DNA of 64,000 nt. Origin: Lindgomyces ingoldianus. Taxonomy: Eukaryota; Ascomycota; Dothideomycetes; Pleosporales; Lindgomycetaceae. The position numbers were made by a program, and so were the translations under genes. The notes under the pieces were generated by a model. It was not told where the DNA came from. It worked only from the letters and a program-made list of their open reading frames with translations, and made no database searches. Within the stretch, counting starts at the first letter, position 1. Each line of letters begins with the position of its first letter. The DNA is taken from contig NW_022985173.1 of NCBI RefSeq assembly GCF_010093535.1, positions 936,855-1,000,854 on the forward strand, written 5' to 3'. Of the stretch, positions 31,928 through 44,900 are shown one piece after another.

Positions 31928-32981
31928 GGTGACTCTAGTCTTGTAGTGAGAAACCAGGGAGGGGAGGAAAACTTGGGCTGCGGTTCACATGGAGAAATAT
32001 GCGATGCTGATATAAAATCCATTCTTATATGTCTACGCCGATATACATTTATGGGTTGCGAGAGGGAAGTGCGAATCTAGGCACTAGATGTCTAGATTGA
32101 GGGGCTCGCAGGTGATCACCCGGAAATTTATTAATGGAAGAATGGCCTCGGGGAAATTCGATGCGAGTGTGAGACAGAGAATGTGGACTAAAATGCGGAG
32201 ACTTGGGAGAACCTAAGACGGAGAAATATGCCTATTCTCGCAGTAGTCTTGCATTGACTTCGGCACGATTGGGCTCATCTTTAAGGTGTTGGGGATGGTT
32301 ATTTGGTGTGAAGACTAGCGACGCCTTTGAAGCTGCGTGACTAGTATCCGTGGACCCTATTATTGGACAGGACCAGAATATGCAGTGCTGAGCTCTGTTT
32401 GTAGTTGAAAGTATTGACAGACTTCTTGGGGATGGAGTCAAAGGAAGGTTTGGGGAATGAACAGGGCTAATCTAGATGAAGACTAGTGGCATCGCAACAG
32501 CCTTTCCTCATGATCGTCCCGAGTATGCTCACAAGTTCTGTGCAGCAAGTGCCTAAACGCGTATTCTAATCCTGTCAAAGTTTTACCCAAATTTCTGTTG
32601 GCTGTGCATGTCATGATGAGGGTCGCTGAGTGCAGTATGCAGATGGAGTGGAGCTGGTTGGTATAGAGGTAAGTATAGATACGGTAAGGTAAACATTAAA
32701 TAGCAAAATCTCAAGTAGAATACCTCGTTTTCCAGCAAAGATCAGAGTTGCTTCTTAAGATTAATATCTCACCTAGTAGGTTTCATGCACTTCGAACGGT
32801 CGTTGGTGGTGCTGACATAATTTCCCCCATGCAAGATCTAATCTAATCTCATCACCGCTCCGACATGCACAGAGGACACAGGACCAAGCTCCCAGGAACG
32901 CACATCAGTGAAGAGCAACACGCTTTCACTCCTCCTCCAGCACCCCACCACACCGCTGAAGTTTCTCACCATACACAAATA
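31928..32981. other. Divergent intergenic, GH105 and SEC13 promoters
   Basis: About 1 kb between two divergent genes. No ORF of note; presumed to carry both promoters. Confidence 0.45.
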
Positions 32982-34231
32982 ATGGCAAGCAGCACCCCGT
33001 GAGCGCCTTCCAAGAATTCCTTCATCGTTAACAATCTATTCTAGGCGAATGTCATAACAAATTCCGGCCACGATGACATGATTGTATGTCCCCACCTGCG
33101 CCTCCACCACACTTCTCCTCTGCAGAATTGCCGCCGATATGGCCCTTCCACTTCCGATGGCGCCGAATCCCGTAGTCGATTTGCTGTCCTTCGAGGCTAA
33201 CGACATGCAGCATGATGCCGTACTGGACTACTATGGCAGACGGTTAGCCACATGCTCGTCGGACAAGACAATCAAGATCTTTGAGGTTGAGGGCGAGTCA
33301 CACAGACTGATTGAGACGCTGAAAGGGTGCGCTTTTTATCCTGTGCACATACAGGCATCTGCTAACACGGGCTTCGGAATAGTCATGAGGGAGCAGTCTG
33401 GTGTGTAGCATGGGTAAGCGTCTACATCTTTCCACACTCTGCCCCAACAACTAACAGATATAGGCGCACCCAAAATACGGCAACATCCTCGCATCCTCCT
33501 CCTACGACGGCAAGGTCTTCATCTGGCGCGAACAGAACGGACAATGGCAGAAAATCTACGAAGTCGCCCTCCACTCCGCCTCCGTTAACCTCGTCGCCTG
33601 GGCCCCACACGAAGCTGGCTGCCTCCTCGCCTGCGCCTCCTCCGATGGCAACGTCTCCGTCCTCGAGTTTAAAGACAACACCTGGTCGCATCAGATATTC
33701 CAGGCGTGTGGATCGGGCGTGAATAGCGTGAGCTGGGCCCCTGCTGTTGCACCAGGCCAGATGACGAGTGCGAGCGGGAATGCGACGGTTGCGGCGAGAA
33801 GGTTCGTTACGGGTGGAAGTGACTGTCAAGTCAAGCTTTGGGAGTACAGTCCAGAGACAAATTCGTACACGAATATTCAGATCCTGCCGGGCCATACGGA
33901 TTGGGTGCGCGATGTCTCATGGAGCCCAACGGTATTGTCTAAGTCGTACATTGCGTCTGCGAGCCAGGACAAGACGGTCAGGATCTGGACATCTTCGGAC
34001 CTTAGTACGGCAGCCCCTTTCATTCCCTTAGCGCACGCCGTGGAATGTTTTGCTAACGAGATTTCAGGAGAATGGAAATCCACAGTCTTGAACGTCGAGG
34101 CTAATGCCTGGCGTGTGAGCTGGAGTCTTAGCGGTAATGTCCTCGCTGTCAGTACTGGTGATAACCGTGTCAGCCTATGGAAGGAGAGGTTAAGTGGTGG
34201 ATGGGAGTGCGTGAAGACGATTGAGGAGTAG
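32982..34231 (+). CDS. SEC13: SEC13, COPII coat / nuclear pore WD40 protein
   Basis: Best model: exons 32982-32984, 33045-33083, 33211-33326, 33383-33413, 33464-34004 and 34068-34231, giving 297 aa, the same length as yeast Sec13. The protein is a six-blade WD40 propeller that pairs with Sec31 in COPII coats and with Nup84-complex subunits at nuclear pores. Clear segments are [65 protein letters not shown] and [18 protein letters not shown]. The first exon is only the ATG followed by an unusual GC donor (GCAAGC). The nearby GTGAGC donor at 32999 would put the rest out of frame. The fifth intron (34005-34067, 63 nt) is a multiple of three without stops and can be mistaken for coding. Confidence 0.9.
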
Positions 34232-36386
34232 GCTGCTTTAGGAGTTGTCCTCTCATTCCTTCAAAATATGCACACACGGCTCGCCAAGGTAGTCTGTTAG
34301 CGCCATTGGCTATGGGATGGCTAGAGTATTGGGTATGATGAATATACCGACGACTCGGTCTAGTTAGGTCCCGGGCTAGAGGCCTTTCATTGGACGGATG
34401 GTGTTTAAATCATAGTGGGAGTCAAATCACAGATATCATGAAGTCAAATCCATGATATTCAATTCCTAAAATTCCACGACATGTAAAATCATGCGCTCTT
34501 GTAAACATACGCGTTTTGCCTGCCGAATTAGCCACCCCATTGTTAGCAAGGTCGGACATAATCCATCCCTTTTAAGCTTTGACCTTGCCCATACCACCTT
34601 TATTAAAGCCCATCTGCCTAGGTATCTCGTTTCTTTCCCTTTCCTCAGCAAACTCTACCTTAGCTCTCCCACCATTGGGTGCCAAAACCCGAAATTCACA
34701 AGACTTGAATTGAACCACATGTGTCCACGCCTTTCCTCCCTACGAATCCCTTATCGGCTTCTTATCCCCATAATCTTGATTCCTACCTAAAACTACCAGC
34801 CTAAGTCTTTCCCACCCCAAGGATAATGGTTAGGAATGAAATTTCAGCGGCGTACATATATGGTAGTGATGTGTACACGTGCTACGATATCATGTCCGTC
34901 TACCTCTATTTAGTTTCCTATACTGACCTCCCCACTCGCGCTACCCAGGCAAACAAATTAGTTATAAGACCTAGCTTCATGTCTCCCTGTTCTCTAGGAG
35001 CTCTTTTCCTTCCCCCGCCGGGCTGGCTCTCGAGAAATGTACCATCCTCGAAAAACAGCAACTCAGCTCAGTCACAGATAAGGACAGGACTTGTGCGCTG
35101 ACTGACAGATTCCGGTTTGCAAATTCTTCAGTTCTTCGGGTTTAGTATTTGGTACTGTAAGCACCATTCACACAGCAGTTTTTCATTAGCACAACGAACG
35201 TAACCATCATTTTAGGTAGGGGTGGGTCTTCACGGCTCCCCACTACAAACTCCAGCTATTCACTGCAACGTTTGCTTCTGCTCTAGCATTCTTCCTTCTG
35301 CCCCCCCCGTCTCCACAAGGCTTCTCACGCCTAGCTCTTCACTATTCACTCTTCACTCTTCACTCTGTTGTATCAAATCGACTGTCCTTCCCCCAACCTT
35401 CTTTTCTCCGGGTGTCCTCCATTTCCTCTCTTAGCCACTTATTTAGCCCTTCCTTCTTTCTATTTATCATTCTTCTGTTTCGTTAAGCACCTTGTTCCTC
35501 ATTCTTCTCGCCTAATTCGATAATTCTAGTATATCGTCATTACGTCCACATCACATCATACACCCTCGACATTTCAGAACCACCAGTTAGAATCCAGTCA
35601 CATTCAAAATCACACAACCAAACCTCACACTGCGTAGTCGATACGGACCCACTTGTTATTCATTCATTCATTCCATCACTCACTACCCAGAAACCCCAGA
35701 TCACCCAGCACACGCACCCAAAAGTTAGCAACCCTCTCACCCAGAAAGCCCCAGTTAGTTCCATCAAGCCCTCAATATAAAAAAGCCATACCCACATTCA
35801 TTCCTCCATCCATTCATCCCGAAACTAGACCAAGGCGGCCAGACACCAGACACCAGACACCATGCATAACTGATGCACATTGGTAAAGTCTGGACATTTC
35901 CACCCACCCCTAACCATATCCGAAACTGCTTCCTGGGGGCACGATTCCAGGGCAAAATGTCGGCATCCACCGAAGGAGGGGGAGCAAAGAGGCTGGCAGC
36001 GCCACTGTATTGAAAGGACACTGTAGTGCATGCCGAATGTGGAAGGAGGCTGAAAAAAAAGAAAGAAACAGGAAACCCTTGGTTATCAGGACTTCTAAGA
36101 GAAGAGTCAGGAAAAAAAAGGAAAAAAAGAAAGAAAAAGAAAAAGGAAAGAGATCCAGCGCATTGCCATGCCGGATTAGTTGAAATACCCCACACAGGGA
36201 CGTATATGGGAGCTGAGAATTAACATTTCGCGGTTATATGAAGCGGATGGGCGGACATCGAGTGAGTTTAGAAACCGTGCAAAGGGCAGCGCCGATGCGG
36301 GGTGACAGGGCGGTGTGCTGGAGATCCGGGAGTCGGCCGTTGCGGGGGGAAGATTTCATCGTCGAAGACGGCACGCCTGAAGCAGA
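34232..36386. other. Long convergent intergenic with promoter-like CT-rich block
   Basis: This 2.15 kb lies between the 3' ends of two convergent genes yet looks like a + strand promoter and leader. Pyrimidine-rich DNA (about 35270-35540) is followed by an A/C-rich leader-like segment (35540-35870) and several short ATGs. One is an 18-codon ORF at 35957-36013 (MSASTEGGGAKRLAAPLY). A polypurine tract fills about 36049-36155. No conserved protein is visible; a noncoding RNA or tiny-peptide gene is possible. Confidence 0.4.
36049..36155 (+). repeat. Polypurine (A/G) low-complexity tract
   Basis: Runs of A and GA repeats on the + strand, interrupted around 36070-36105. Could form triplex or act as a transcription end zone between convergent genes. 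Confidence 0.7.
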
Positions 36387-38084
36387 TTATTCGTCGCTGG
36401 AGTCTAGGTCTAAGTCCGGCTCCGGGCCGACAGCCCAGAAGATGAACGGTCCGCTGTAGTTGCTCTGTGCGCTATCAGCGACTCTGCCCGATCTGCAACA
36501 TACATAATGCATAAATCTTACACCGGAACCAGCATTTTCACCCTCAGGCACAAGCCACCATCGGCCCAGGATCATTCGCCCGCCGGGAAGGACCACACCC
36601 TCATATGCCCACAAGTTATCCTCGGCATACTGGTGATCATCATCGATGAAGTATTTCATAAAGGTAATCCTCTGCCAACCTGGAATCTCGATACCTCGTG
36701 GCTGCGCAGGCAAAGGATTCAACCAGCCTGAAGCGAAGAAGTGTTCCTCTGCGTCGTCACCCTGACCAGTGAAGTGTATCGAGACCGCTTCGGCGTCAGA
36801 TGGAGACATAGATCGCTGCTGAGCTCGAGTGCGGCGGCATTTCATTCGAGGTTTAGACTGCAGGTGCTTTTCGAAAATAGTTGGCCAGTTGAATTTGCCC
36901 GACTCTACGCACTCCAACAAGAGCGTCTACCTTCTGTCAGCGACCGGATATAAATCACAACATGAAACAGGATTCGAGGTCCTACCTGGATTTTACCGTC
37001 GCCCTCCATATTTCCGTCAATGAACACATCATCCTCGTCTGCATCGTACGAGGAATTTCGGAGCTCCTGAAGTTCGGGGGCATCGAGGAATGCTAGCGGA
37101 TTTAGTCAGGCTGTGGGCAAGAGCGTAGGAAAAGAGGACGCCACATACCGTAAGTTCCCTTCCAGTGTTTGCTCAGTGGGTAACAGCCATCTACCAGTTG
37201 AGCTTGCCAATGGGAAGGCTTCTGGGTGACATCCAATGCATCCATGATAGCGTGGAAGCTCTGCATAGACTTGCTCACCATGTGATATTTGAAGAAGTTC
37301 AAGCAGTGGAGAAACCACTCCATGTTGACCTCTAGATTGTTGTAACCTCCGTAGAGGGGACGGTCGGCGGCGGTGTCGTACACAGCCTTTTGGGAGACCT
37401 CGAAACAGTATATGTTGTGCGTCTGCTCCTGTCCGAACAAGAAGTGGGCGCACATGAGCTGAATGGCAGCGAGGGCAGGACTAGTATACGGCTTCTCATC
37501 GTCCTCGGCATTCTTTCGCTTGCGAAGGCGCTTGATGTCAAGAAACGTCTTCGAGTTCTTGACGAACTTCACGAGCTGCTGCTGGTTCAAACAGAAAGGG
37601 CGGCCATACTCATCAAGCCCATACGGACCTTGGAAGGACTCTGCGTGGCGTTAGCACCCGCCTACCCGCTTAGCGGGGATAGCGACTGACCAACGATGAG
37701 ATCCCGAAGAACCCTAAGGACCTTCTGTTCTTGCTTGGTCCAGCCACGGTAGAAGTCTACACCTGCGCCAAGCCTCAAGTACCGCTTCCGCCGCTGATAC
37801 TGCTTCTTGAGGACGTTGTTCGAAGAGCCTGGCTTCATGGCAAAGGCATCCCGAAACCGGGAGCGCCAGAAAGACAGATTATCGCCATCGACGGCATGGT
37901 TCGTGTTCTTGCAGATAAGGCGGAAACTGCAAATGTCTCTGTCGGTGTCGAGATAGTGGACGATCTGCTTGTTGAGCTGGGCGGAAGGCACGGTTAGCTC
38001 AGGGTAGGAAAGCCTTTTCGAGTGCCTCACCTCTATGGGCAGCTTGTTAAAGGCCGCAGTGGACGATGGAGTCTGAAGATCCAT
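36387..38084 (-). CDS. F-box protein
   Basis: Five exons on the minus strand, 38084-38031, 37976-37691, 37640-37149, 37092-36986 and 36926-36387, give 492 aa. The N-terminus carries a degenerate F-box: NKLPIELNKQIVHYLDTDRD followed by CSFRLICKNTNHAV. The F-box binds Skp1 in SCF ubiquitin ligases, so the protein is probably a substrate adaptor. The remainder (WKGTYAFLDAPELQELRN, IDGNMEGDGKIQ, then PGGRMILGRWW and YSGPFIFWAVGPEPDLD) matches a Pezizomycotina family I know only as F-box domain proteins. The first intron (54 nt) is in-frame and stopless but has a GTGAGG donor and a GCTAAC branch site, and removing it restores the F-box. Exon phases agree at all four junctions. Confidence 0.82.
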
Positions 38085-38793
38085 CCTTACAGGCGCCAGA
38101 ACAATACACTGAAGGGCAGCGCGGTACTATCCAAGATCTCCTCCAACGGGGTCAAGAGGAGGGTGAGGCCAGTGGGAACGGCGACCGGATCTGATCACGA
38201 GATTGAGGTTAGTATTCGTCCACAATAGACTCCAACTGGCGGTCTATCTAGCAAACAGGCTGGTGGTGAGGCAGCCTTGTCTGTGGATGTTCTGTCTAGG
38301 TGGTGAGGTAAGCGGATTGTAAAGTCCACGCCTTTTGCGGTGAGTGCGCCGAATTTTGATCAGGCCGTTAGCGGATGCCGCCAAGAGGCGGAGGCTTTCA
38401 CCGAAGGGTAGAAATGATGGTGATGATGGTGGTGATGGGCGGTGAATGGTGGTGGTGAGTCAAAATGACCTCAGTGAAGAATAGAGGGCCTAAAGCGAAA
38501 GACAGGACCCGGCCAACTGCCAGCGAAAGTGTGAACCAAGGGGTCAATGTGGGCGAGCCAAAGAGTGAAAGATTGACAGAAAATAATGTGTCGAAATTCT
38601 TGGATTGCGTGTGGTGATGTGGTTGGCAACTTGACATCGGCCTCGTTGTGGGAACGGAAAGAACAACCAACCTTCAACCATATGCGGCTTCTCAACACAT
38701 CGCTAAGAGTAGCCCCACTACACGTAACAAATGAATGCATTGCCAATTAGATACCTCAGCTCCATGGTAACCTTTTCTCCTGGTCGAACCGCG
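38085..38793. other. Intergenic with GGTGAT microsatellite
   Basis: Promoter of the F-box gene and 3' flank of the sugar dehydrogenase-like gene. An imperfect GGTGATGAT repeat occupies about 38411-38457. No gene seen. Confidence 0.5.
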
Positions 38794-40431
38794 TTATACC
38801 AACGGCAACGCCAACATGCCCACGAAAAGTGCAGCCCATGGGCCAGCCTTACCAAAATCGTGCACAGCACTCCCTGAACTTGACGAAGATGGCACTGCTC
38901 CAGTAGCTGAGGGTGGCAGCCCACTACTAGGAGATGCTTCGTTTGCTGAGCCATTTACCGGAACCACGACATAAATTTCGCCCGTCGTGTCGCTGCTCAT
39001 GAACAGTCTGCCTTGACTATCCCACGCCAGGCCAACCGGTCTGAAGCAATCATCAGGACACTTCGTGACATCGGGATTCGATACCACGTCGATTGCAGCC
39101 GTACTGCTGTTTGCTGCGTCTGTAGGTGAGCCATTTTCAAACTCTATGACAGACAATTTGTAGCCGATAGGCTCGTCTCGATTCCTATGTAATTCAGCGT
39201 GTGCTTTACTCTGCGGAAAGCTACTAACGATTACCATGAGCCGTGAAATGTCACCCACGCTGCGGTTCCATCAGCGTTGAACTTCATGTCCTGTTCAACG
39301 TGAGCTTATGACATATTTCGAGTCACCAAAGAAACATACCAAAGGCGCCATGTGCGCAGCAAACGTCAACCTTGGCGCGATCCGGTCATCCCGACAAAAT
39401 GTATCATTAATCGTAGCATTCTGGTCCCCGATCGCAAACTGCGTTCCAACCTGAATCCCCTGATTCTGCGGGATCGAGCCCACATCCCAAGCCGCATAGC
39501 AAGACGGATATCCATAATTCTGCCCCTGCTCTTCAACTCGAGTGCCATTTAGATATCCATGGAAATTCATTTCTTCCCCAGGATTGTTCTGGTGAATGTT
39601 CTGCCCTTCTCTTTCGAAATTGTCTACGCTGTTTTCCACCGAATAGATGGCTCCCGTGATTGGCTCTTCTGCCATGCCTACGGAGTTTCGTAGGCCCCAA
39701 CCAAGCAGTAGCCCATCTTGGGCGTAGTTGTAGGATGAGTCAGTAAGATTGGATACGTTGAACGCTTTGATTGTCGAGACTCCAGTCGTGATATCCTGGG
39801 CTGCTGGATCCAAATTCGACATGCTTCCTCTGCTAACCAAAAGCATACCCTCAACCCGTCGGGACAACAACAAAGTCCTCGTTACATGGCCATCTGCGGC
39901 ACCCATCTGGCCGATGAGTTCTCTTGGACCAGAAGTGTTTCGGGCTTCAGCGGCATCATAATCCCAAGAGTAGACAGCTTGCGAGGACGACGCATACAGC
40001 GTCTTCCCATCAGCCGAAAGTTCGATTCCATGGTTCAACTAAACACTGGTATCAGATATATATTCAGAACTGAGGCTCAGTAGATCATATCGGGAATCGG
40101 GCCCGGATCGGCTCACCCCAGAAGCCACAATGATATCTTCCGCCTTGCCATCGGCTCTCACACATGCCCCAGAATCATTTGTCAGTCTCAAGCTTGAGAT
40201 ACCGTAGCCCTGCTGCACCACCAGCAGATGGCCACTGGAATCGAAAATGATGCCGCGAGGATCCTTGAGCCCCGATGCAACCACCTGGACGTTCCAACCG
40301 GTTGCAACAGACGGCAACGCGTTCTTCGGAGCAATCGTGCTCGCGCACGCTGCAGTGCTCGTCGCGGAGCTCTGACCACTGGAGGCCTGAACAATAAATA
40401 GAAGGGCCAGTAGGCTTTTAAGTCCTCCCAT
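38794..40431 (-). CDS. Secreted PQQ-type sugar dehydrogenase-like protein, GPI-anchored
   Basis: Four exons on the minus strand, 40431-40117, 40038-39340, 39290-39235 and 39184-38794, give 486 aa. The ATG at 40431 begins a signal peptide (MGGLKSLLALLFIVQASSGQ). The body has the beta-propeller pattern of soluble glucose/sorbosone dehydrogenases: VVASGLKDPRGIIFDSSGHL, LNHGIELSADGKTLYASS, GLLLGWGLRNSVGMA, NYGYPSCYAAW, APRLTFAAHMAPLDMKFN and GTAAWVTFHGSWNRDEPIGY, then RPVGLAWDSQGRLFMSSDTTG. The C-terminus is Ser-rich with a hydrophobic end (AGPWAALFVGMLALPLV), like a GPI signal. Fungal relatives include L-sorbosone dehydrogenase-like and AA12-type oxidoreductases; the substrate here is not known. 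An in-frame ATG further upstream is less likely because the signal peptide starts at 40431. Confidence 0.85.
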
Positions 40432-41932
40432 ATTGAACCGTTGAAAACGCGGGGGGCGAGGAGGTGGCAGGGTACGGGAACTATCGCGACGAAGCGATGC
40501 GCAGGTACAAATTGACCTTGTAAAATGTTTCCGGGTGCCGTCTCTTCCCTTATTCCTTGTAGGAGAAATGGCGAGACGGTCTGACGATGCGAAACTAAAA
40601 AACTGGCAGCAGACAGAGGGCAAGTAGAACTGAAGCAAAAGCGGCAACGTCAGTCATGGAGGCTGAGCATTCTTGACCGTTTTTGCTTTGCGATCTGCTT
40701 AGGAAGGTGCGTCATTGTCCGAAGCATGCCGGCTTGCTAAACGCCTCGAGTTTCAAGCAAGAACAGCGGTGGCATTGGCACCAAGAAAACCCTGCGATCC
40801 GGTAAGTCTGGGGACATCTTGGGCGAGGTCGTTTCGACGCGTCCGACGCGAGATACGATAGCCGAAGGATGCAGATGTGTGCTGAGCACAAAAGTGAGGG
40901 GAGTGCAGCATGCAACGCGTGGAGAAATCTATGCACTCCGCGTTCGTGCATTTTATCGATAAATATGCTAGCAAAAGAAACATGCCCTGTGACTGGGAAA
41001 ATCAATTGTGATTCAATTGATCGATTCTGCTATTCAATTCCACCATTGACGAGGATTGAAGTCGTCGAGAAGCTCTGGACTCCTCACATGCGAGCTTGTG
41101 AACACCTCGGTGGCAGGGAGGATTCCAGCCATCCGTCCATATAAGTAGCACGGATAACCATAAGAGAAGGGAACATCCTGCCCCGAGCCTGGGCATTTGT
41201 ATTTCGGGTCAACTTTATTAAGGCACCACCGAAGAAAGCAAGGAAGATCCTGAAGTTCAAGTTAATAGCATCGTGAATAAGTGCAAGGGGCGGGTGAAAA
41301 ACTCAACATCACATCACTAGCAGCACAGCAGCAGGGTCTCGCAATTTAAGATGTTCAAAGGTTTTGGTTTCATGGTAACAAGCAATGCAATGGCCCTCTA
41401 GGAGCAGCACCATCATTCAGCACAAGGACCACTAATGGAACCAACCCTTTTTGTACATGACCGATAGACAAACACATCCCGTCACGCTCGTGGCATGATG
41501 AACGCACGGCCTAGCCTTTCCAAGCATCAAAATCCGGTCAACAGCCCCAAAACTCCAATTACGCCTTCCTAATCAAGAGGAAATACTGTTGCATCCAACA
41601 TGCCGGATCAAGGAGACATTGAAGGAATTCTTTTTGCCTGCACCCGTTCAAGAATCATCTGCGAAATCCACAACTGATGTATCCGATGCCAATGGAAGAA
41701 AAAAAGGAGATGCTAAATCCGCTCCAATGCAGGAATGCTATGGTAGCATAAGAAATACAGGACGGTGAAGTCAAGGTGTTGTTTGGTTGCCGCTCGAACG
41801 CAAATCCAGAAGAAAGAAAAGACCCAGAAGGAAACTTTTATCCGCCCGCCTTTTGCTGTTCTCGTGACTGGAATAGTTCCGGAGCGAAGACCAGTCCGCT
41901 CACGATGTTGCATTACATCGTAGCTGATGCGT
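40432..41932. other. Intergenic, 3' flank of Byr4-like gene
   Basis: 1.5 kb with no recognisable gene on either strand. It lies between two minus-strand genes and should contain the promoter of the 40431 gene. Confidence 0.4.
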
Positions 41933-44900
41933 CTACATGACTGTCATTAGTTTCATTTGTGTAGCTAGATCATTGTCCGCTTGAAATATCTTGCTGAATG
42001 GGGGGTCTTTTGGACTCGTACTTGGGCTGGGATAGAGACCCTCTGCTTCCCTCAACGCCTCCTTCACCTTGCGTGTCAGCGTACTGACATATGGAACGAT
42101 ACGTCGAAGGGTAGCAGTGTCGAATGGGACTTTCTTCGCGGCCGGCGTGAGTTGCACATCTGCGACAGGTTCATGTGTACTCCTCCGCTTTTGTAGCGCT
42201 TCTATCACAGAACGCGCTTTGGCTTCCGAGTCTTTTCGAGGCCGTGTCGTGGGAGATTTTGGATCTGATGGGGTAACAGGTGGTCCACGTTTCGTCGTCA
42301 AAGGGGTTGGAGAAGAATGAGGTCCAAAGATTCCATAATTCGGTGGAAGTATCGACTTTCTCCTTGGACGATTGGGCTGGTGGCTGGCGTGCGCGAGGTT
42401 AGTGCCAAGATCTTCGCTCGCTAAGAAACTTGACTTGCGTCTTCCTCGACCATGATTGGGGCTAGGACCAGACACGTCATCAAAAGCGTCCTCGTCGAAT
42501 CCGGGAGAGGATGGTGGTGATAAGCGAGGGATACCGTCATGTTCCGCTTCTTGGTCTGCGAGATCTATCATCGCATCAACCTCTTCCCACATGCTGGCGT
42601 TTGGTCCTTCTAGTAAGCCAAGAGCGACAGCTCGTATTCTCTGCTCTTTCAGCTCCTCAATGAGCAAGCCCCACTCCCGGAGGAGACCGATGTTAGCAAG
42701 AACATTACTTTGCTGCTCTTGAATGTTCTTTGGTACGAACATTGCAGTACCGCTGTCAATTCGCTGAGACTCGGCTGCACCTTCCGCGGCGGGTTCTTCG
42801 TGAAGGTCGGAGAAATCGAAGTCATCGTTCCAATCCTCAGTTACGCCCTTGCTTCCCACACCCCAGGTGCCGAATTTGTTGGTGACCACTGTGCTACGTT
42901 TACCAGCAGCATCTGGGACAACAGGCACACTTTGGCTGCGAGCGTGCAACCCACTCGGAGCTCGACGACCAACTGATCGACTGCCTCTTCTGTCTGCATC
43001 CTTCTTCCCATGTACTGTCCGAGGACGTGGCGGTGTACGATTGCCCGAGCTTTTATCAGTTGGCTGTTGCTCTGACCAATCAAATATGCTGCTTCGCGCG
43101 TCCCTATCGCTGTGATCAACGAGAAGATGTTGTGGTGTCGATGGCTTTGGACTAGACCCAGAACCGAGCAGCCGCGGGTTGTGGCGTCCAAGAGAGACTG
43201 GTGTGGCGATGTGAGTGGCTGGCGGGGGATTTGGGAAATCACCGCACGAGTCCTCTTCCTCCTGTTCATCAAAGGACCATCTGCTAACATCGTCGTCTTC
43301 AGCTCTTGAGTCCCATTCCAGTGTCCCTAGGGATAGTGGCTTTGGCATATCCGGAGGCGACGATGGGATCAGGTTTGGAAACAGAGGAGCAACGTGCGAT
43401 CGTGGGAGGCTTGGTGAATCGTTGATTGCTCTCTCCGGTGCCATTGTCCGGACAGGTGTTGAGATGCTTTCCTCCTCCTCTGCAATGGCCTGGTGCCCGG
43501 GAGCACCATCCGCCGTTTGCTCCCGGAAGGTTCCTTTGGGAAGAAGATCTCGCAGACCTGTGACCTTTATTTTCGAAGGGGGGGACTCGTCAAATATCGT
43601 CTCAATGCGTGGGCCTCGGGCGCCAGATGTACTTCTTGTTGCGCCAGTGCGCAACGAATCAAATACGGTCTCACTTTGGAGATCCGCGTCGTCCTCATCG
43701 CCAGATCCAACACCACGAGCCTCGTTATCTGATCCGACCAATGTGGACGCTTGTTCGGACGGGGTCACCGAATGACGGGACGGGCGCCCTCCCGCTTGGG
43801 GAATGGTTGGTGAGGGAGGGATGTGATTGGTGCTAAGCGAGGCCGACGGCTTAATGTCGCTTTGATGCATTGACACCGGAGTACTGTGAGCCATTTCAAC
43901 GGTGCGATGTGAGGGTAATGCTGGCAATGGTGAAGAAGAGGAAAGATCAAGCAGTCCATTTCGTGAATTGCTCCGTTGGGGTTGTCCGGCGGAGGTTGAA
44001 ATCTCTCGTCGAGTAAGGATGGGGTCGGTTAAATCTCGCCGCGCATGGAATGCATTAGATTCTCCATGTGCGGTATTGCTCTGCCTGTTGCTCATCGTAT
44101 GAAGTGGAGCAGAACTCACCCTCCTGCTTGACTTGCGTGCTAGTTTCGTTCCGGGGACCTTCGTCGTTCGCTGCTTTGGTGAAAGGAAGTCACTGATGGA
44201 GAAGGAGCGTCGGGGTCGAGGCTCATCGTCGACTTCTGCGGGCGGGCCGTGCTTTGAGAGCACGTTCTCGACTGAACTGGGTCCATCGGCTTTGGCCGAT
44301 ATGACGGCGGTGATGCTCATCGGTGTCCCAGGTCGACTCACGAAATACACGCTTTCACCAGCCTCGCTAGAGCTGTCATCAATCTCGTCGGCGCCAGCTG
44401 TTACCGATTTTGCTAATAATAAGGTCGGTTTGTGTTTGTCGTTGGGGGCAATCCTCTTCACGCTCTTGCCATTCACGGTCGACCCTTTTCTCTTAGATAA
44501 CGTCTTCTCTTTTGATACCTTGGCGGTAAAAAATTGGGTATACTGAACATCATCTTTCCTACCCACAAGGGCTGGCTCGTCTGTGGACGAATTCTCTACA
44601 GTCATTTCCATGAGGGCAGCGTGGTGTTGCATCGTGGCAGATCTCTGATGACTTGTGGCTGGGCGGCGAAGGGAAGGGAGAAGTGAGCCGGAACTTGGGG
44701 TAGGAGTCTCCCGAGGGATACGGACCGACGACGACCGTTTGACGAGCTTGTTGGGGGGCATTGGCGACGGTGATCGCTTGCCTACCATGGGAGCAGTGGA
44801 ACCATCATGAGAGAAAGCCATCGAGCCATTGGAGCACGAGACTGAGGGTGAGAGTGGGCCAGGGCTCGAGTTTCGACTCGAATTTTGGGATGTCGAGATT

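Noticed and set aside
36490..36545. A 49-nt intron in the last exon of the F-box gene
   Set aside because: Splice-like borders exist, but removing it shifts away from the conserved YSGPFIFWAV ending, which the unspliced frame reads correctly.
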